Of a stretch of DNA of 64,000 nt, positions 29,604-39,740 are shown piece by piece; position 1 is the first letter of the stretch; each line of letters begins with the position of its first letter. This stretch comes from Bradyrhizobium sp. sBnM-33. Its GTDB lineage: Bacteria > Pseudomonadota > Alphaproteobacteria > Rhizobiales > Xanthobacteraceae. Location of the stretch: NCBI RefSeq assembly GCF_032917945.1, contig NZ_CP136624.1, positions 6,386,001 to 6,450,000 of the forward strand, given 5' to 3'. The position numbers and the translations under genes were made by a program. The notes beneath the pieces were generated by a model that did not search any database, was not told the DNA's origin, and saw nothing but the letters and a program-made list of their open reading frames with translations.

Positions 29604-29847
29604 GCGCTACCAACCCACGCCAACCCTCCTCCAACCTTTATCGTGAAGTTCACGGCAAGATCGACCGCTCAGATTCCGGACACGTCTACTACTCTCTGTG
29701 GCCGCCTACGCCGCCTAACGCAGAATTTTGTTCACTAAAGAGAAATCGTCAGTCGGACGGTACAGCATTTGGTACAGCATGGCTGGCAACGACCGTGCTT
29801 AACTGCTGATCGCGCTTCGCTTTTTGAGATGTCCCGGTCCAATCCAT
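29604..29847. repeat. Island-end repeat D1, left copy, with degenerate attachment core
   Basis: A direct repeat of 50216-50455. Shared blocks include GCGCTACCAACCCACGCCAA, CAGTCGGACGGTACAGCATT and TGATCGCGCTTCGCTTTTTG. It ends in CGGTCCAATCCAT (29835-29847), which differs from the dusA attachment core at one base in 13 and then diverges. This looks like the right end of an older small element, making the island composite. The 29848-30264 stretch after it holds no recognisable gene. Confidence 0.75.
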
Positions 29848-30264
29848 TAACGGCGAAAATCCAGCGCAAATCCTTGTCTGACTTGAGCTGCGAAAGAACC
29901 GGTCTTTGCTGGTTTGGCCGTACAATCATTCCGGGCGCAGCTTCAAAGAAAAATAGCATCGGGAATGTGCTGCGCTAGCGGCGGAGCTGCAGCCGCTGGT
30001 CGACAAGGTTTTGGAGCCATTGTGAAGCTACCGGCGCGCGGGACCGGACGGCAACCCTCAAGGTAAAGTTCGCCGATTTCGAATTGATCACCCACAGCAG
30101 GTCAGTCCCGTCATCGACGCTGAGCTTGGTCCTCGACCTGCTGAGGCATCTAATGCAAGAAGACGACACGATTGCTCGGAATCTCCGTTTCCGGATTCAA
30201 CAGGCCCGAAGCTGAAGACGAGGATCAGTTGTCTCTCATGTTAGATGAACAGCCGTCGCCGCGA

Positions 30265-33200
30265 TCACTCGTCCAGAAGGTCGAGGAACTCTTCGACCTT
30301 TCTAAGCGGTCCCTCGCGTCCGTTGCTGATGTAGACAACCCGATCGCCATCGCGTTGCAGGGATCGTGCTCTGGATTTCCGAAGTCGTCCCGGCAGGAAA
30401 GTTGCGGCTACGGCATCCGGGCCTACATCAAGTCTTATGATTCCTCTTCGCTTGCAGTCGATCCTGAGCCTTGCTGCGGCAAAGAAATCGCGGGCCGCCG
30501 GAGGCAATCTGCCGAATCGACGAGAAGTCTCCTCCTCGAGATCGTCCAACTCATCTTCGCTTCGACATCTGGCGACGCGGCCGTAGATTTCCAGCCGAAC
30601 CGCCTCCGATTGCACGTAGCCTGCGGGCAACATGTCCCCTACCGGCAGATTCAGGTCAGGCACCCACAGGTCGGCTGTTCTGTCGTCGGCTTTCTCCGAG
30701 GCCAATTTCAGAAGGTGGCTGTAGAGCACGGGTCCGAACACCTGCACATGGCCCGACTGTCGCTCTGAAAGCACGTCCCCCGCTCCCCTGAGGTCCAGAT
30801 CCCGCGCACTGATCGCGAAACCCGCGCCCGGTCTGTTGAATTCCTCCAGAACGGCCAATCGCTTCTCAGATCGCTCCGACTCCGAATCGGTCAGCAAATG
30901 CGCAAACGCGCGTATCCCGCTGCGGCCCACCCTTCCTCTGAGCTGATGAAGTTGCGCAAGACCGAACTTTTCGGGCCAACAGACCACGATCGTGTTTGCA
31001 CGTGGGATATCGAGACCGCTCTCTACGATGTTGGTCGCCAGCAGCACGTCCGCCGCGCCTTCGACGAAGCTCATCATTCGGTCATCTATGTCGTCGGCGG
31101 GCAACTTGCCGTGCAGACAGACGATGCGGAGATCCGGGGCCACCGATTGAACGCGCGCCAGCATCGGATCAAGGTCCTGAATTCGCGGACAGATCAAGAA
31201 GCTTTGCCCGTGCCGCCTTTGCTCGCGCAGCAATGCGGAGGCAATAGCAGCATCCGAAAGAGGAGCAACCTTTGTGACGACCGGGAGTCGATGAATGGGC
31301 GGAGAGGCGATGACGCTAAGATCCCTGAAGCCAGCAAGACCGCCCGCGAGAGTCCGCGGAATCGGCGTGGCGCTCATCCAAAGGGCATGAATACCCTTGG
31401 CCAGCCCGGAAAGTCTCGCCTTCTCCGTCGCCCCAAAATGCTGTTCCTCATCGATGACGACAAGGCCGAGGCCGGCGAACTTCAAGTCCTTCGAGGTGAG
31501 GGCCTGCGTTCCGACTACGACCTTCAATTTGCCACTCTTGAGCCCCTCCTTCACCTCTCTTGTCTCTGCGCCCGAACCGGTTCGCGACAAACTCCCCACC
31601 TCGATGCCAAACGGAGCGAAGCGTTTGCGGAAAGTCGCGACATGCTGTCTTGCCAGGACGGTCGTCGGCACTGCTATCGCCACCTGCTTCCCTGACAATA
31701 CGACGGCGGCCGTGGCTCGCAACGCCACCTCGGTTTTGCCGAATCCGACGTCGCCGCAAATGATCCTGTCCATGGGGTGGCCCGACGCAAGATCATCCAA
31801 AACGTCCCGAATGGCCTTCGCTTGGTCGACTGTCGTGAAATACGGAAAACGCGCGACGAACCTCTCATAGATGGGACCAGGAGGTACGAGCTTCGGAGCC
31901 CGCCGGCGGCGCCGCTGGCTGATGTATTTGGCGAGCTGCTTGCCGGCGATTTGAATTTCGTGCTCCGCCTCAGTACGCCGGCTCCACCATGTACTTCCAT
32001 CCGCTTTGTCGAGGGTGAGCTCGCCGCGCTCCGACGCATATGGCCAGATCAAGGCCAGGTCAGAGGGCGGAACGAGCACTGCATCGTCTCCCGCAAATAC
32101 CAGCCTGATCATTTCGCGCGACGACCCGCCCCCCGTTGCCACGGTCTGCAAGCCGTCGAGCAAGGCCAGTCCCCGCTGCAGATGAACGACCGCGGCGCCC
32201 TGCTCCGGTACATCTGCGTGGTCGAAAGCCGCATTCCAGCTTCTAGCCAGGGGCTGCGGATGATGAGCCCTGCTGCCGAGCACATCGGAAGCAGTTACGA
32301 CGACAAGAGGTTTCCGGCCAGGTACGACAAACCCTCTATCAAAATCGGCCAGCAGCGCCGCCTCACGGTTGCGTCCGGCCGTCGCCTCGTTCCAATCCGC
32401 AAAGTGCTCCGCCTTGACTCCGCTCATCCGTTCCAGCACGCGCAGGTCGTCCTCATGCGCTGCGACGAAAACCAGGCGCGAACCGGCGCGCCGCGTATCG
32501 TCGACGAACGCACGAAGCGCCTTCCTGGGCGATGCAACCTGCGAAAAGTCCGGTGTGGGAGCGAAAGGTGCCTTTTGCGACAGCACGTTCATACGCCTGG
32601 TCGCCTGCTTCCATTCGCGCCTCCCGAGGTATTCTCGGTCTCTGTCCGTGCGACCCGCCGCCTCCTCGATCGTGCTAAGCCAGCTATCAGCGTGCGCTGA
32701 AACGCCGGCATCCGCGACCCACTTGGCTCGACCACAATAGTCGAATAGGGTCGAGCGCTTTCCGCGCATGTTCCCGAACGCCAGCCGCTCCGACATCGGG
32801 TCGATGAGAAGCTCTTCCGTCTCAAAAACGATGTCATGTTCTATCGGGTCGAACGCCACGATCCGACGTATCACCCCGCCAGAATGCTCTACTCTGAACG
32901 GACCGAGCGCGCCGGCGGGAAAAATCTCGAATGTCTTCCCGTGAAACAGCGCGCCGCCGGGATAGTCCGCCTCTTCGTCAAGGTCGTATCCGAGGGGCTC
33001 AAGCCGCGCCCGGAGATCTTGTTCAGAAAACGCGGCGCCGACTTTCAACCGAAGGATTACGCGAGACCAACTCGCCGCCGTGGGAAGGCGCTCCATCACG
33101 GCCTCTGCCGTGGATACGAGCAGGATCGGCTTCTCAGGCTTGGCAAGGCGCCTCAAGACCGAGCTTCGTCTACCCGCGAGTTCGTGCGACGGCTCCAGCT

Positions 33201-33465
33201 GATCGAACGGCAGCGTATTCAGTCTTGGAAAAACAAGCACATCGCACGAAGGCGCGAGGGCATGAATGACGGCACCCAGCCGCTCGGCCCTATTCTCGTT
33301 TTCAGCAAGAAAGACGACGCCTTTGCGACCCGACTTCCTCCACTGTGCGAGCAGATGGAGGGCCACCATGCCTAGGGGCAATGAAGAGGAGATCGCAGTC
33401 CGCGATGAAGAATTCTTTCGCTTCGTTGCCTTGTTGGCAACACGCGCTTTGCTAGATTGGCCCAC
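30265..33465 (-). CDS. mfd: Mfd-like transcription-repair coupling translocase (island-borne paralogue)
   Basis: A 1066-residue superfamily 2 translocase with the layout of Mfd, which removes stalled RNA polymerase and recruits nucleotide excision repair. Residues 50-290 form a degenerate UvrB-like module (FPRLNTLPFDQLEPS, TAEAVMERLP). A weak polymerase-interacting domain lies near 420-465. The motor has Walker A GDVGFGKTE (571-579), DEEQHFG (about 671-677) and MSATPIPRTL (697-706), then NIVESGLDIPRANT and QLRGRVGRSG. A TRCF-type C-terminal domain ends it. It is about 80 residues shorter than housekeeping Mfd, and the polymerase-binding domain is divergent (GAAVVHLQRGLALLDGL), so its function may differ. 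It lies just inside the dusA island; the housekeeping copy must be elsewhere. Confidence 0.85.
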   Translation of the reverse strand: MGQSSKARVANKATKRKNSSSRTAISSSLPLGMVALHLLAQWRKSGRKGVVFLAENENRAERLGAVIHALAPSCDVLVFPRLNTLPFDQLEPSHELAGRRSSVLRRLAKPEKPILLVSTAEAVMERLPTAASWSRVILRLKVGAAFSEQDLRARLEPLGYDLDEEADYPGGALFHGKTFEIFPAGALGPFRVEHSGGVIRRIVAFDPIEHDIVFETEELLIDPMSERLAFGNMRGKRSTLFDYCGRAKWVADAGVSAHADSWLSTIEEAAGRTDRDREYLGRREWKQATRRMNVLSQKAPFAPTPDFSQVASPRKALRAFVDDTRRAGSRLVFVAAHEDDLRVLERMSGVKAEHFADWNEATAGRNREAALLADFDRGFVVPGRKPLVVVTASDVLGSRAHHPQPLARSWNAAFDHADVPEQGAAVVHLQRGLALLDGLQTVATGGGSSREMIRLVFAGDDAVLVPPSDLALIWPYASERGELTLDKADGSTWWSRRTEAEHEIQIAGKQLAKYISQRRRRRAPKLVPPGPIYERFVARFPYFTTVDQAKAIRDVLDDLASGHPMDRIICGDVGFGKTEVALRATAAVVLSGKQVAIAVPTTVLARQHVATFRKRFAPFGIEVGSLSRTGSGAETREVKEGLKSGKLKVVVGTQALTSKDLKFAGLGLVVIDEEQHFGATEKARLSGLAKGIHALWMSATPIPRTLAGGLAGFRDLSVIASPPIHRLPVVTKVAPLSDAAIASALLREQRRHGQSFLICPRIQDLDPMLARVQSVAPDLRIVCLHGKLPADDIDDRMMSFVEGAADVLLATNIVESGLDIPRANTIVVCWPEKFGLAQLHQLRGRVGRSGIRAFAHLLTDSESERSEKRLAVLEEFNRPGAGFAISARDLDLRGAGDVLSERQSGHVQVFGPVLYSHLLKLASEKADDRTADLWVPDLNLPVGDMLPAGYVQSEAVRLEIYGRVARCRSEDELDDLEEETSRRFGRLPPAARDFFAAARLRIDCKRRGIIRLDVGPDAVAATFLPGRLRKSRARSLQRDGDRVVYISNGREGPLRKVEEFLDLLDE

Positions 33466-33727
33466 ATTGAACCCGTCGTTGATTCGCCACCAACTGGGGC
33501 TGATGGCGAGTGTTGCTTCGAACAGGCCCGCTCTGATGCGAGAGCTACGCCTCGGGCTGCGTACATATGCGAATTTGATCGCGGACGCACGTATCCAATC
33601 TAGTCGTCCAGTGAAACGTCGCTTGGGAGCGGAGGCGTCTGATCGCCCCCTTCTCCGCCCGATAGTAGGTTCCCGATTCCTGACGATTGCCCGCTCGCCT
33701 CAGCCTAGGCCTCGGCAGGCAGGACCG

Positions 33728-35314
33728 TCATTGCTCCAAGCCTGTCACTCGTTTGAGAATTGCTTCCGGATCGACTTCACCGTTGTTGGACGTCCACGCG
33801 ACGAATTGATCCGGTCGCACAAGCATTAGCGCCGCCTCGTAACGCGCACGTTCGCCGGTACGGCGGTCCTCGATCACCGTGAGGGGCACATTCAGTGCCT
33901 TCGCTGCCGTTGCAAACGCCTTCACCGCAGCGTCATCGACATCTAGGGCCAACAGCGTGAAGCCTTTTCCCAGTTCATCGTAGACATTGCGTCCGCCCGA
34001 CAAGCGCGCGGGAGCCAGATGATGCCCGGCCCGCGCCTTGAATGTATGTGCGCCAATCGCACTGCAATTGGCGTCAGTGGGGCCCCATACGATCGGCGAG
34101 CCCTCGTAGTTCGGTTCGAAGGCATTGACTTCGGACGCAGCACCGGAACGGCGCGCTTCCCACATTCGCTCAAACGCGTCCTTGTTCAGTTCCGGACTGT
34201 ATTCGGCCAGGAACGACCTATCTGTCTCAATAGATCTCTCGATGAAATCCCGCGCAGTCGACTTGAAGACCGGCCTTCTCTCTTCATCATAGGAATCAAG
34301 CAGTTTTTCTCCGCCCCATCCCTCAAACACGGCAGCAAGCTTCCAACCGAGGTTCCGCGCATCTTCCAGGCCAGTATTGACCCCATAGCCGCCATAGGGC
34401 GGGTGGCTGTGAGCTGCATCGCCTGCAATGAAAATCCGCCCCTCTCGGTAGCTATCCGCGATGGCAACCCGTAGCTCCCAAAAGCCGATATGTTCAAACT
34501 CCAGGTCAAACTCGGTGCCGACGGCGGAATGGAGGTATTCGCGAAAATTGAAGTTGTCTTTCGTCGTGCCGAGCGGCACCGGGGCGTGGAAGAACCAGGT
34601 GGTTCCCAGATCTACTCGGCCGAAGAACTTCCAGTAACCTTTAAGCTCGGGGTCAAGGATGTTGTAGTAGGACTTGCCGGGGTAGCGCTCCAAAAGCCGG
34701 TGCAGCTCGTGCGACTTGAAAACGAGGAGCACCATGAGCCTGTCATGCTCCGAACGGGTTTGGCTGATACCCGCATGTTCTCTGCTAAGCGAACGGCTAC
34801 CATCGCAACCAACCACGTACTCGGCCCTTAGTGTCCGGCGTTCACCCCCTTCCCGCTCGGCAACCACGACATCGACGCCGCAAGCATCCTGGATGACGCT
34901 TTCGGCGGTCCATCCGTACAGAGTCCGGATTGCGGGTATCTCGCTAGTGCGCCGGCGTAGAACGGCTTCCGTTGCGTATTGTGGCAATCTCTCGTTGTCA
35001 GTGAAGTAGAAGGGACGAACGAGCTCTCGCTGGAGCCAGTCATATGTATATTGGCCGAGAAGTGTTTTGTAGGCAGTCAGCCCGCCGATTCCGTATTCGC
35101 GCGGAATCGTTCGCGCAGCCCGCAGCTCTTCCTCGATGCCCCAGAAATGAAAATGTTCCATGGTGCGCTGCGTAAGATTTTGGCCTTTGGGGATGCGTTG
35201 CGGCTGCTTGTAGCGCTCAACGACGGTGCAGTTGATGCCCTTCTGACCAAGCTCGATTGCAAGTCCCATTCCGACGGGACCGCCACCTACAATAAGAACA
35301 GGCTCGTTACTCAT
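33728..35314 (-). CDS. FAD-dependent aromatic monooxygenase (PheA/TfdB/MhpA type)
   Basis: A 528-residue class A flavoprotein monooxygenase that hydroxylates a phenolic ring with NAD(P)H and O2. The FAD-binding GxGxxG is LIVGGGPVGMGLAIELGQKG at residues 7-26. The DG motif is YVVGCDGSRSLSRE, and the GD motif is IFIAGDAAHSHPPYGGYGVN followed by TGLEDARNLGWKLA. The C-terminal thioredoxin-like domain (FTLLALDVDDAAVKAFATAA) marks the phenol hydroxylase subgroup. It is divergent from the ThDP enzyme, and between them lies palindrome 1. Substrate unknown. Confidence 0.88.
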   Translation of the reverse strand: MSNEPVLIVGGGPVGMGLAIELGQKGINCTVVERYKQPQRIPKGQNLTQRTMEHFHFWGIEEELRAARTIPREYGIGGLTAYKTLLGQYTYDWLQRELVRPFYFTDNERLPQYATEAVLRRRTSEIPAIRTLYGWTAESVIQDACGVDVVVAEREGGERRTLRAEYVVGCDGSRSLSREHAGISQTRSEHDRLMVLLVFKSHELHRLLERYPGKSYYNILDPELKGYWKFFGRVDLGTTWFFHAPVPLGTTKDNFNFREYLHSAVGTEFDLEFEHIGFWELRVAIADSYREGRIFIAGDAAHSHPPYGGYGVNTGLEDARNLGWKLAAVFEGWGGEKLLDSYDEERRPVFKSTARDFIERSIETDRSFLAEYSPELNKDAFERMWEARRSGAASEVNAFEPNYEGSPIVWGPTDANCSAIGAHTFKARAGHHLAPARLSGGRNVYDELGKGFTLLALDVDDAAVKAFATAAKALNVPLTVIEDRRTGERARYEAALMLVRPDQFVAWTSNNGEVDPEAILKRVTGLEQ

Positions 35315-35477
35315 CGCTGCGACCTTAGGCCTTTCTGCAGAAGCTTCTCGGCGAACAGCCTTCGTTCGATGGTTTGCGGCGGTGATGGCTCAATGCATTC
35401 CTCCCATCGTATCGTAAGGCCCGTTGTCGCTTGACACCAAGCGACCGGCTCCTCAAGCTGTGCAAAAATGATCTTAA

Positions 35478-35494
35478 TGTCCACTATACGGACA
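35478..35494. promoter_or_regulatory. Candidate IclR operator 1
   Basis: TGTCCACTATACGGACA is an inverted repeat (extended arms ATGTCC/GGACAT at 35477-35495) in the divergent region between the FAD monooxygenase and the ThDP enzyme. The same 17-bp architecture recurs at 39518, 45200 and 46727. Confidence 0.7.
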
Positions 35495-35605
35495 TCCTCG
35501 TCTAGGCAAGCCGAAGAATGGCGTGAAACTGTATCGGATCTCCGTCCCAGTTCTTTTCCAACGGCGAAAGCGCGGCGGTTCGATCGGCATCAAGGGAGCG
35601 ATGGG

Positions 35606-37363
35606 ATGGATACGGAACGCACACAACATGCGCTCGGGTCAGGCGATGCGCGAAAAGCTGACCGAGAAAGCGAAGCTGGCTTTCTATCAGGTGCCGAGGC
35701 ATTCCTTTCGCAATTGAAAGCAAGTGGGGTCGAGTACCTGTTCTCGAACTCAGGGACAGATTTTCCGCCCATCATCGAAGCCTTTGCCAGAACGTCGACG
35801 ACACAATTGTCGTTTCCCACTCCACTTCTCGTGTCGCACGAAGCAGTTGCCATGGGCATGGCGCATGGCTTCTATCTTGTTACAGGTCGCCCCCAGGCTG
35901 TCATGGTTCACGTCAATGTTGGACTTGCGAACGCGACCATGGGGATCATCAACGCCGCGTCGGACAATGTCCCGGTAATCGTCTGCTCGGGACGGACACC
36001 CATCACGGAGACAGGACGGGTCGGCAGCCGCACAACCCCGATCCATTGGGGGCAGGAAATGCGCGACCAAGCCGCGATGGTGAGGGAACTCGTCAAGTGG
36101 GACTACGAGCTTCGGTATGGGGACCAAGCCATTGACGTCGTTTCACGCGCAGTTTCACTGGCTACCAGCGATCCGCCAGGCCCGGTATATCTCAGCCTCC
36201 CCAGGGAAGCACTGGCGGAGGTCTCTGCTTCCGATGTTCGAATCCGCGAGTCTGTAGCCGCACAGTTGGGCCGGCCGCGTACCGACGCTGTTGAGAAAGC
36301 CGCAGAACTGCTTGCGAACGCGAAGTCTCCTCTCGTCATTGCGCAGAGAGGCACAGGCTCCGGCGATTTCGATCCGTTATCAGAATTCGTGGATCGGTAT
36401 GCCCTGCCAACCTGCGAATTCTGGGCAACGCGTAACTCGCTTTCCACTAGCCACCCTATGCACATTGGCCGGGATCCGACTGACTGGCTGCGCAGAGCCG
36501 ACGTCGTGCTCGTGCTGGATTCGATGGTCCCGTGGATTCCGGACCAGATGGCGCCGCCCGCGGGCTGTAAAACCATCGCGATTGGCTCCGATCCATTATT
36601 TTCCCGCGTTCCAATGCGCGGCTATCCCTTTGATGTCTTGCTGACGGGCAGCCCCGCAGAGGCGGTAAGAGGTCTCGACGAGGCGCTAGCCACTCACAAG
36701 GACCTCGACGCCGTGCAGATCAGCGATCGACGTCGCGATATCCACACCCGCCGCGACGCTCTCCGGCAGCAGATTCGAAGCCGGATCGAAGCGGGCAGCG
36801 GCTCGCCAATGAGCCCGGCCTGGGTGAGCTACTGCATGTCGCAAGCCAAGGATCCTTCAGCGGTCGTGTTTTCCGAGTTGGCATGTGAACCCGCCGCGAT
36901 GATCTTCGAGAAGCCTCGGACGCTTTTCACCGTTCCACAAGCGGGTGGCCTTGGATGGGCGCTGCCCGCAGCCCTTGGCGCTCAGCTTGCCGATCCGGCC
37001 AGCGAAGTCATTGCCTGCGTGGGCGATGGGTCATACATATTCTCGAACGCCGTCGCCTGCCATCATATGGCGTCGGCACACCGGTTGCCCGTCCTCACGA
37101 TCGTCTTCAACAACGGTGTCTGGAACGCAGTCCGGCGCGCTACAGTAGGCATGTATCCGAACGGCGCAGCGGCTCATGCGAATAAAATGCCGCTTACGTC
37201 CCTAGAACCGTCTCCCGACTATTGTGGCATCGCGCGCGCACATGGCGCGTACGCCGAGCGAGTTGAGCGAGGCGAGGAATTGCCCAGCGCGCTGAAACGC
37301 GCATTCGAACACGTGCGCACGTCTCGGCGGCAAGCGCTGCTTGATGTCATGGTGTCATACTGA
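35606..37363 (+). CDS. Thiamine-diphosphate-dependent enzyme (benzoylformate decarboxylase/acetolactate synthase family), first copy
   Basis: A 585-residue ThDP enzyme. The activating Glu is in SHEAVAMGMAHGF, and the cofactor motif is GDGSYIFSN...FNN (GDG-x-NN). The middle domain (AELLANAKSPLVIAQRGTGS) is normal. The start at 35606 (MDTERTQHALG) has GGGAG seven bases upstream, while the longer frame from 35468 would run through the palindrome. It most likely decarboxylates a 2-oxo acid to an aldehyde or joins two carbonyls; which cannot be told. A second, different ThDP enzyme lies at 46805 in the same cluster. Confidence 0.87.
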   Translation: MDTERTQHALGSGDARKADRESEAGFLSGAEAFLSQLKASGVEYLFSNSGTDFPPIIEAFARTSTTQLSFPTPLLVSHEAVAMGMAHGFYLVTGRPQAVMVHVNVGLANATMGIINAASDNVPVIVCSGRTPITETGRVGSRTTPIHWGQEMRDQAAMVRELVKWDYELRYGDQAIDVVSRAVSLATSDPPGPVYLSLPREALAEVSASDVRIRESVAAQLGRPRTDAVEKAAELLANAKSPLVIAQRGTGSGDFDPLSEFVDRYALPTCEFWATRNSLSTSHPMHIGRDPTDWLRRADVVLVLDSMVPWIPDQMAPPAGCKTIAIGSDPLFSRVPMRGYPFDVLLTGSPAEAVRGLDEALATHKDLDAVQISDRRRDIHTRRDALRQQIRSRIEAGSGSPMSPAWVSYCMSQAKDPSAVVFSELACEPAAMIFEKPRTLFTVPQAGGLGWALPAALGAQLADPASEVIACVGDGSYIFSNAVACHHMASAHRLPVLTIVFNNGVWNAVRRATVGMYPNGAAAHANKMPLTSLEPSPDYCGIARAHGAYAERVERGEELPSALKRAFEHVRTSRRQALLDVMVSY

Positions 37364-37420
37364 AGGGAAGTTCGCTTCCCCAGGGCGCAGGCTCCAATGA
37401 CGCTCGCACGCTCCAGGCTG

Positions 37421-38419
37421 TCATTGATCGAGCTGAACATTCGCCGACTTCGCTATCGCGCTCCACGACTGCAGCTCGGACGCGATCCTCGCGGCGAACT
37501 CTGGTGACGTGCTGCTCGCCGCCTCAGTGGCGACGGTTCGGAGACGTTGGCGCACCTCGTCCTCCTGCATTACTTTATGAACTTCGGCTTCAAGGCGCGC
37601 CGTGATGTCCTTCGGCGTGCCTTTGGGTGCGAACAGTCCTGTCCAGAAGATGGCTTCGGCGCCGGCAACACCAGCTTCCGCGGTCGTGGGGACATTTGGT
37701 AGCTGCGGCAGTCTGGCTGACGCTGTCACCGCCAAGGCACGAAGTTTACCGTCCTGGATCAGTGGCATGGCAGGAAGCGTGTCCGTCATCGCCGCGGTCA
37801 CCTGCTTGGATAGAACCGCCACCACCGCATCGTTGGTGCCTCGATATGAAACGCGCTGCAGCGTCGCGCCGGTTTTGAGTTTCAGGAGCTCAAACGCGAG
37901 CGTGAACGTCGGAGAGGCGCTCGCATAGTTTGCGCTGGACGAGTTGTTCTTCGTCCATTCAATGAAATCAGGCAGCGACTTGAAGGGCGCATCCGCCGAG
38001 ACGACCAATACGAGGGGGAAAGTCGCCAGGATGCTGATCGGTTCGAAATCGCGCTTGGTGTCGTAAGGCGTGTGCGCCGAGACGGCCGGTCCTACGACCA
38101 TCGCGCCGCTCGCTCCGACCATCAGCGTATATCCGTCCGGCTCCTGGCTCTTGACGAAGCTTGCTGCAGTGGCCCCGCCCGCTCCTGGCTTGTTCTCCAC
38201 GATCACCGGCTGGCCAAGGACCTTGTGCAATTTTTCGGCCAGCACACGTGCCAGAATGTCGTTGCTACCGCCGGGAGCAAAGCCGACAACCAGGCGAATC
38301 GGTCGGTTTGGATAAGAGGAGGATGCCTGCGATTGCGCGTTGGCGATCCACGGCGAGAACGCGATGGTGGCTACTATTATAAGGCTCAGCAGCAACCAGG
38401 TGCGACGAAGTCCCTTCAT
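37421..38419 (-). CDS. Bug/TctC-family periplasmic binding protein, first
   Basis: A 332-residue tripartite-tricarboxylate-type binding protein that captures carboxylated compounds. Signal peptide MKGLRRTWLLLSLIIVATIAF, cleavage near ANAQS, then YPNRPIRLVVGFAPGGSNDILAR and GQPVIVENKPGAGGATAA, the standard Bug carboxylate-binding beta-strand loops. The start at 38419 has GGAGAG upstream. No TctA/TctB membrane subunits are anywhere in the cluster, so this is an orphan, as in many Bug families. Probably an aromatic or hydroxy-acid sensor or uptake component. Confidence 0.88.
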   Translation of the reverse strand: MKGLRRTWLLLSLIIVATIAFSPWIANAQSQASSSYPNRPIRLVVGFAPGGSNDILARVLAEKLHKVLGQPVIVENKPGAGGATAASFVKSQEPDGYTLMVGASGAMVVGPAVSAHTPYDTKRDFEPISILATFPLVLVVSADAPFKSLPDFIEWTKNNSSSANYASASPTFTLAFELLKLKTGATLQRVSYRGTNDAVVAVLSKQVTAAMTDTLPAMPLIQDGKLRALAVTASARLPQLPNVPTTAEAGVAGAEAIFWTGLFAPKGTPKDITARLEAEVHKVMQEDEVRQRLRTVATEAASSTSPEFAARIASELQSWSAIAKSANVQLDQ

Positions 38420-38515
38420 GGTGCTCTCCATATGTTTGTCAGCGGCCGGCATGCGATCGTCGCTGCCGTCAGTTCGTCGGCAGAACTGGCCTCTCAGCTA
38501 TTCGCGCCAGTAGTT

Positions 38516-39489
38516 TCAGCCTGAGCAGACAAGGTCGCGCATCCTCGCAGCCTCTTTCTGGAGAAAAGCCGCGAAACCTGACGAATCGAGATAAGCGTCG
38601 ACGCAGGAAATTTGGCGCACCCGCTCACGCACCGAGGAATCAGCAAGCGAGATCTTGATATGTTCCGACACCCGCACGACGATGTCGTTCGGAATACCTG
38701 CCGGCCCAAACATGCCAAGCCACGCGCTGACCTCGAAGTTCGGCACAACCTGTTCTGCGACCGTTGGAATATCGGGGACTAGATCAACCCGCCGGGCCGA
38801 CATGATCGCAAGGGGCACGACCTTTCCAGCCTTGATGTGCGGATGCGCCGAAGTTAGGTCTACCGAACACAGCGGGATTTGGCCGCCGAGAACGTCAGTC
38901 ATGGCTGGAGCACTCCCGCGATAAGGCACGTGAACAAGGTTTGCCTTGGTTGCCATTTTGAGGAGCTCGATCGCAAGATGCTGCGCGGAGTTCACGCCCG
39001 TCGAGCCGTAGGAAAACCCGTCCGTCTTTTGTTGGGAGCGGTCGATCAATTCCTTGAGCGATCTAACGCCGGCATCCGGATTGGCGACAAGCACCAGAGG
39101 AATATCGACGAGCTTCGCGATTGGAGTTAGCTCGCGCAGAGGCTCGAAGTTCGCGCTCGCATCGGCGACATGAGGATTGATAACAAGCGCTCCCGTCGCC
39201 CCAATTCCAATTGCATGACCGTCGGGACTAGACCGCGTCAAAGCGATTAGTCCCGTGGCCCCCCTGCTCCAGGCCGATTCTCAACAACCAAGGGCTGCCC
39301 CAGAAGCTGCGTGAGCTTTTCTCCCAGGATGCGCGCCACCCCATCGCTGGAGGCCCCGGGAGCGAACGGCGTGATGATCGTGACCGGACGAGAGGGAAAA
39401 TGCTGTCCGTAGGCAATCGTCGGAGCCAGCAAGCCGGTTAGCAAAACCGTCCGACGCGAGATCGCGCTCATCCGTTTTCTCCCTGTCAT
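38516..39489 (-). pseudogene. Bug/TctC-family binding protein, second, frameshifted
   Basis: Two frames join into one protein of about 324 residues. The N-terminal half (MSAISRRTVLLTGLLAPTIAYG signal, FPSRPVTIITPFAPGASSDG, VVENRPGAGG) stops near 39244. The rest continues in another frame as TGLIALTRSSPDGHAIGIG. Adding one G to the six-G run near 39258 restores GAGGATGLIALTRSSPDG. The lesion is in a homopolymer, so sequencing error is possible; otherwise the gene is freshly inactivated. Its promoter region, shared with the divergent iclR gene, contains palindrome 2. Confidence 0.85.
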
Positions 39490-39517
39490 TTTTCTTTATG
39501 GCCGGCCTGCGCCGATG

Positions 39518-39534
39518 CGTCCATTGTATGGACG
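39518..39534. promoter_or_regulatory. Candidate IclR operator 2 (autoregulatory)
   Basis: CGTCCATTGTATGGACG is a perfect palindrome (arms CGTCCAT/ATGGACG, spacer TGT) between the Bug gene and the divergent iclR gene. It shares GTCCA-N5-TGGAC with sites 1, 3 and 4. Confidence 0.72.
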
Positions 39535-39740
39535 TCATGTTCATTATAAAGGCTAAAGGGTCAGCTGCGGAGCGTCAAGATGGTTCAACTCTGCTGAAGG
39601 CGCCTTTCGAAGGCGGTCCCTTCGCAGGTTGGCGCCGTGGCCGAGGATCGATCCCCAAGATACCCTCCGGAACACATGCGACGGTTTGACCGGCGCTAAG
39701 GCGGCCGGTACAAGGAAATTCCATCAGTTCGTGATCGTCC

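Noticed and set aside
29581..29620. GGGGGTTCGAATCGAGGG resembling a tRNA T-arm
   Set aside because: The stem does not pair well and there is no anticodon arm or acceptor; not a tRNA.
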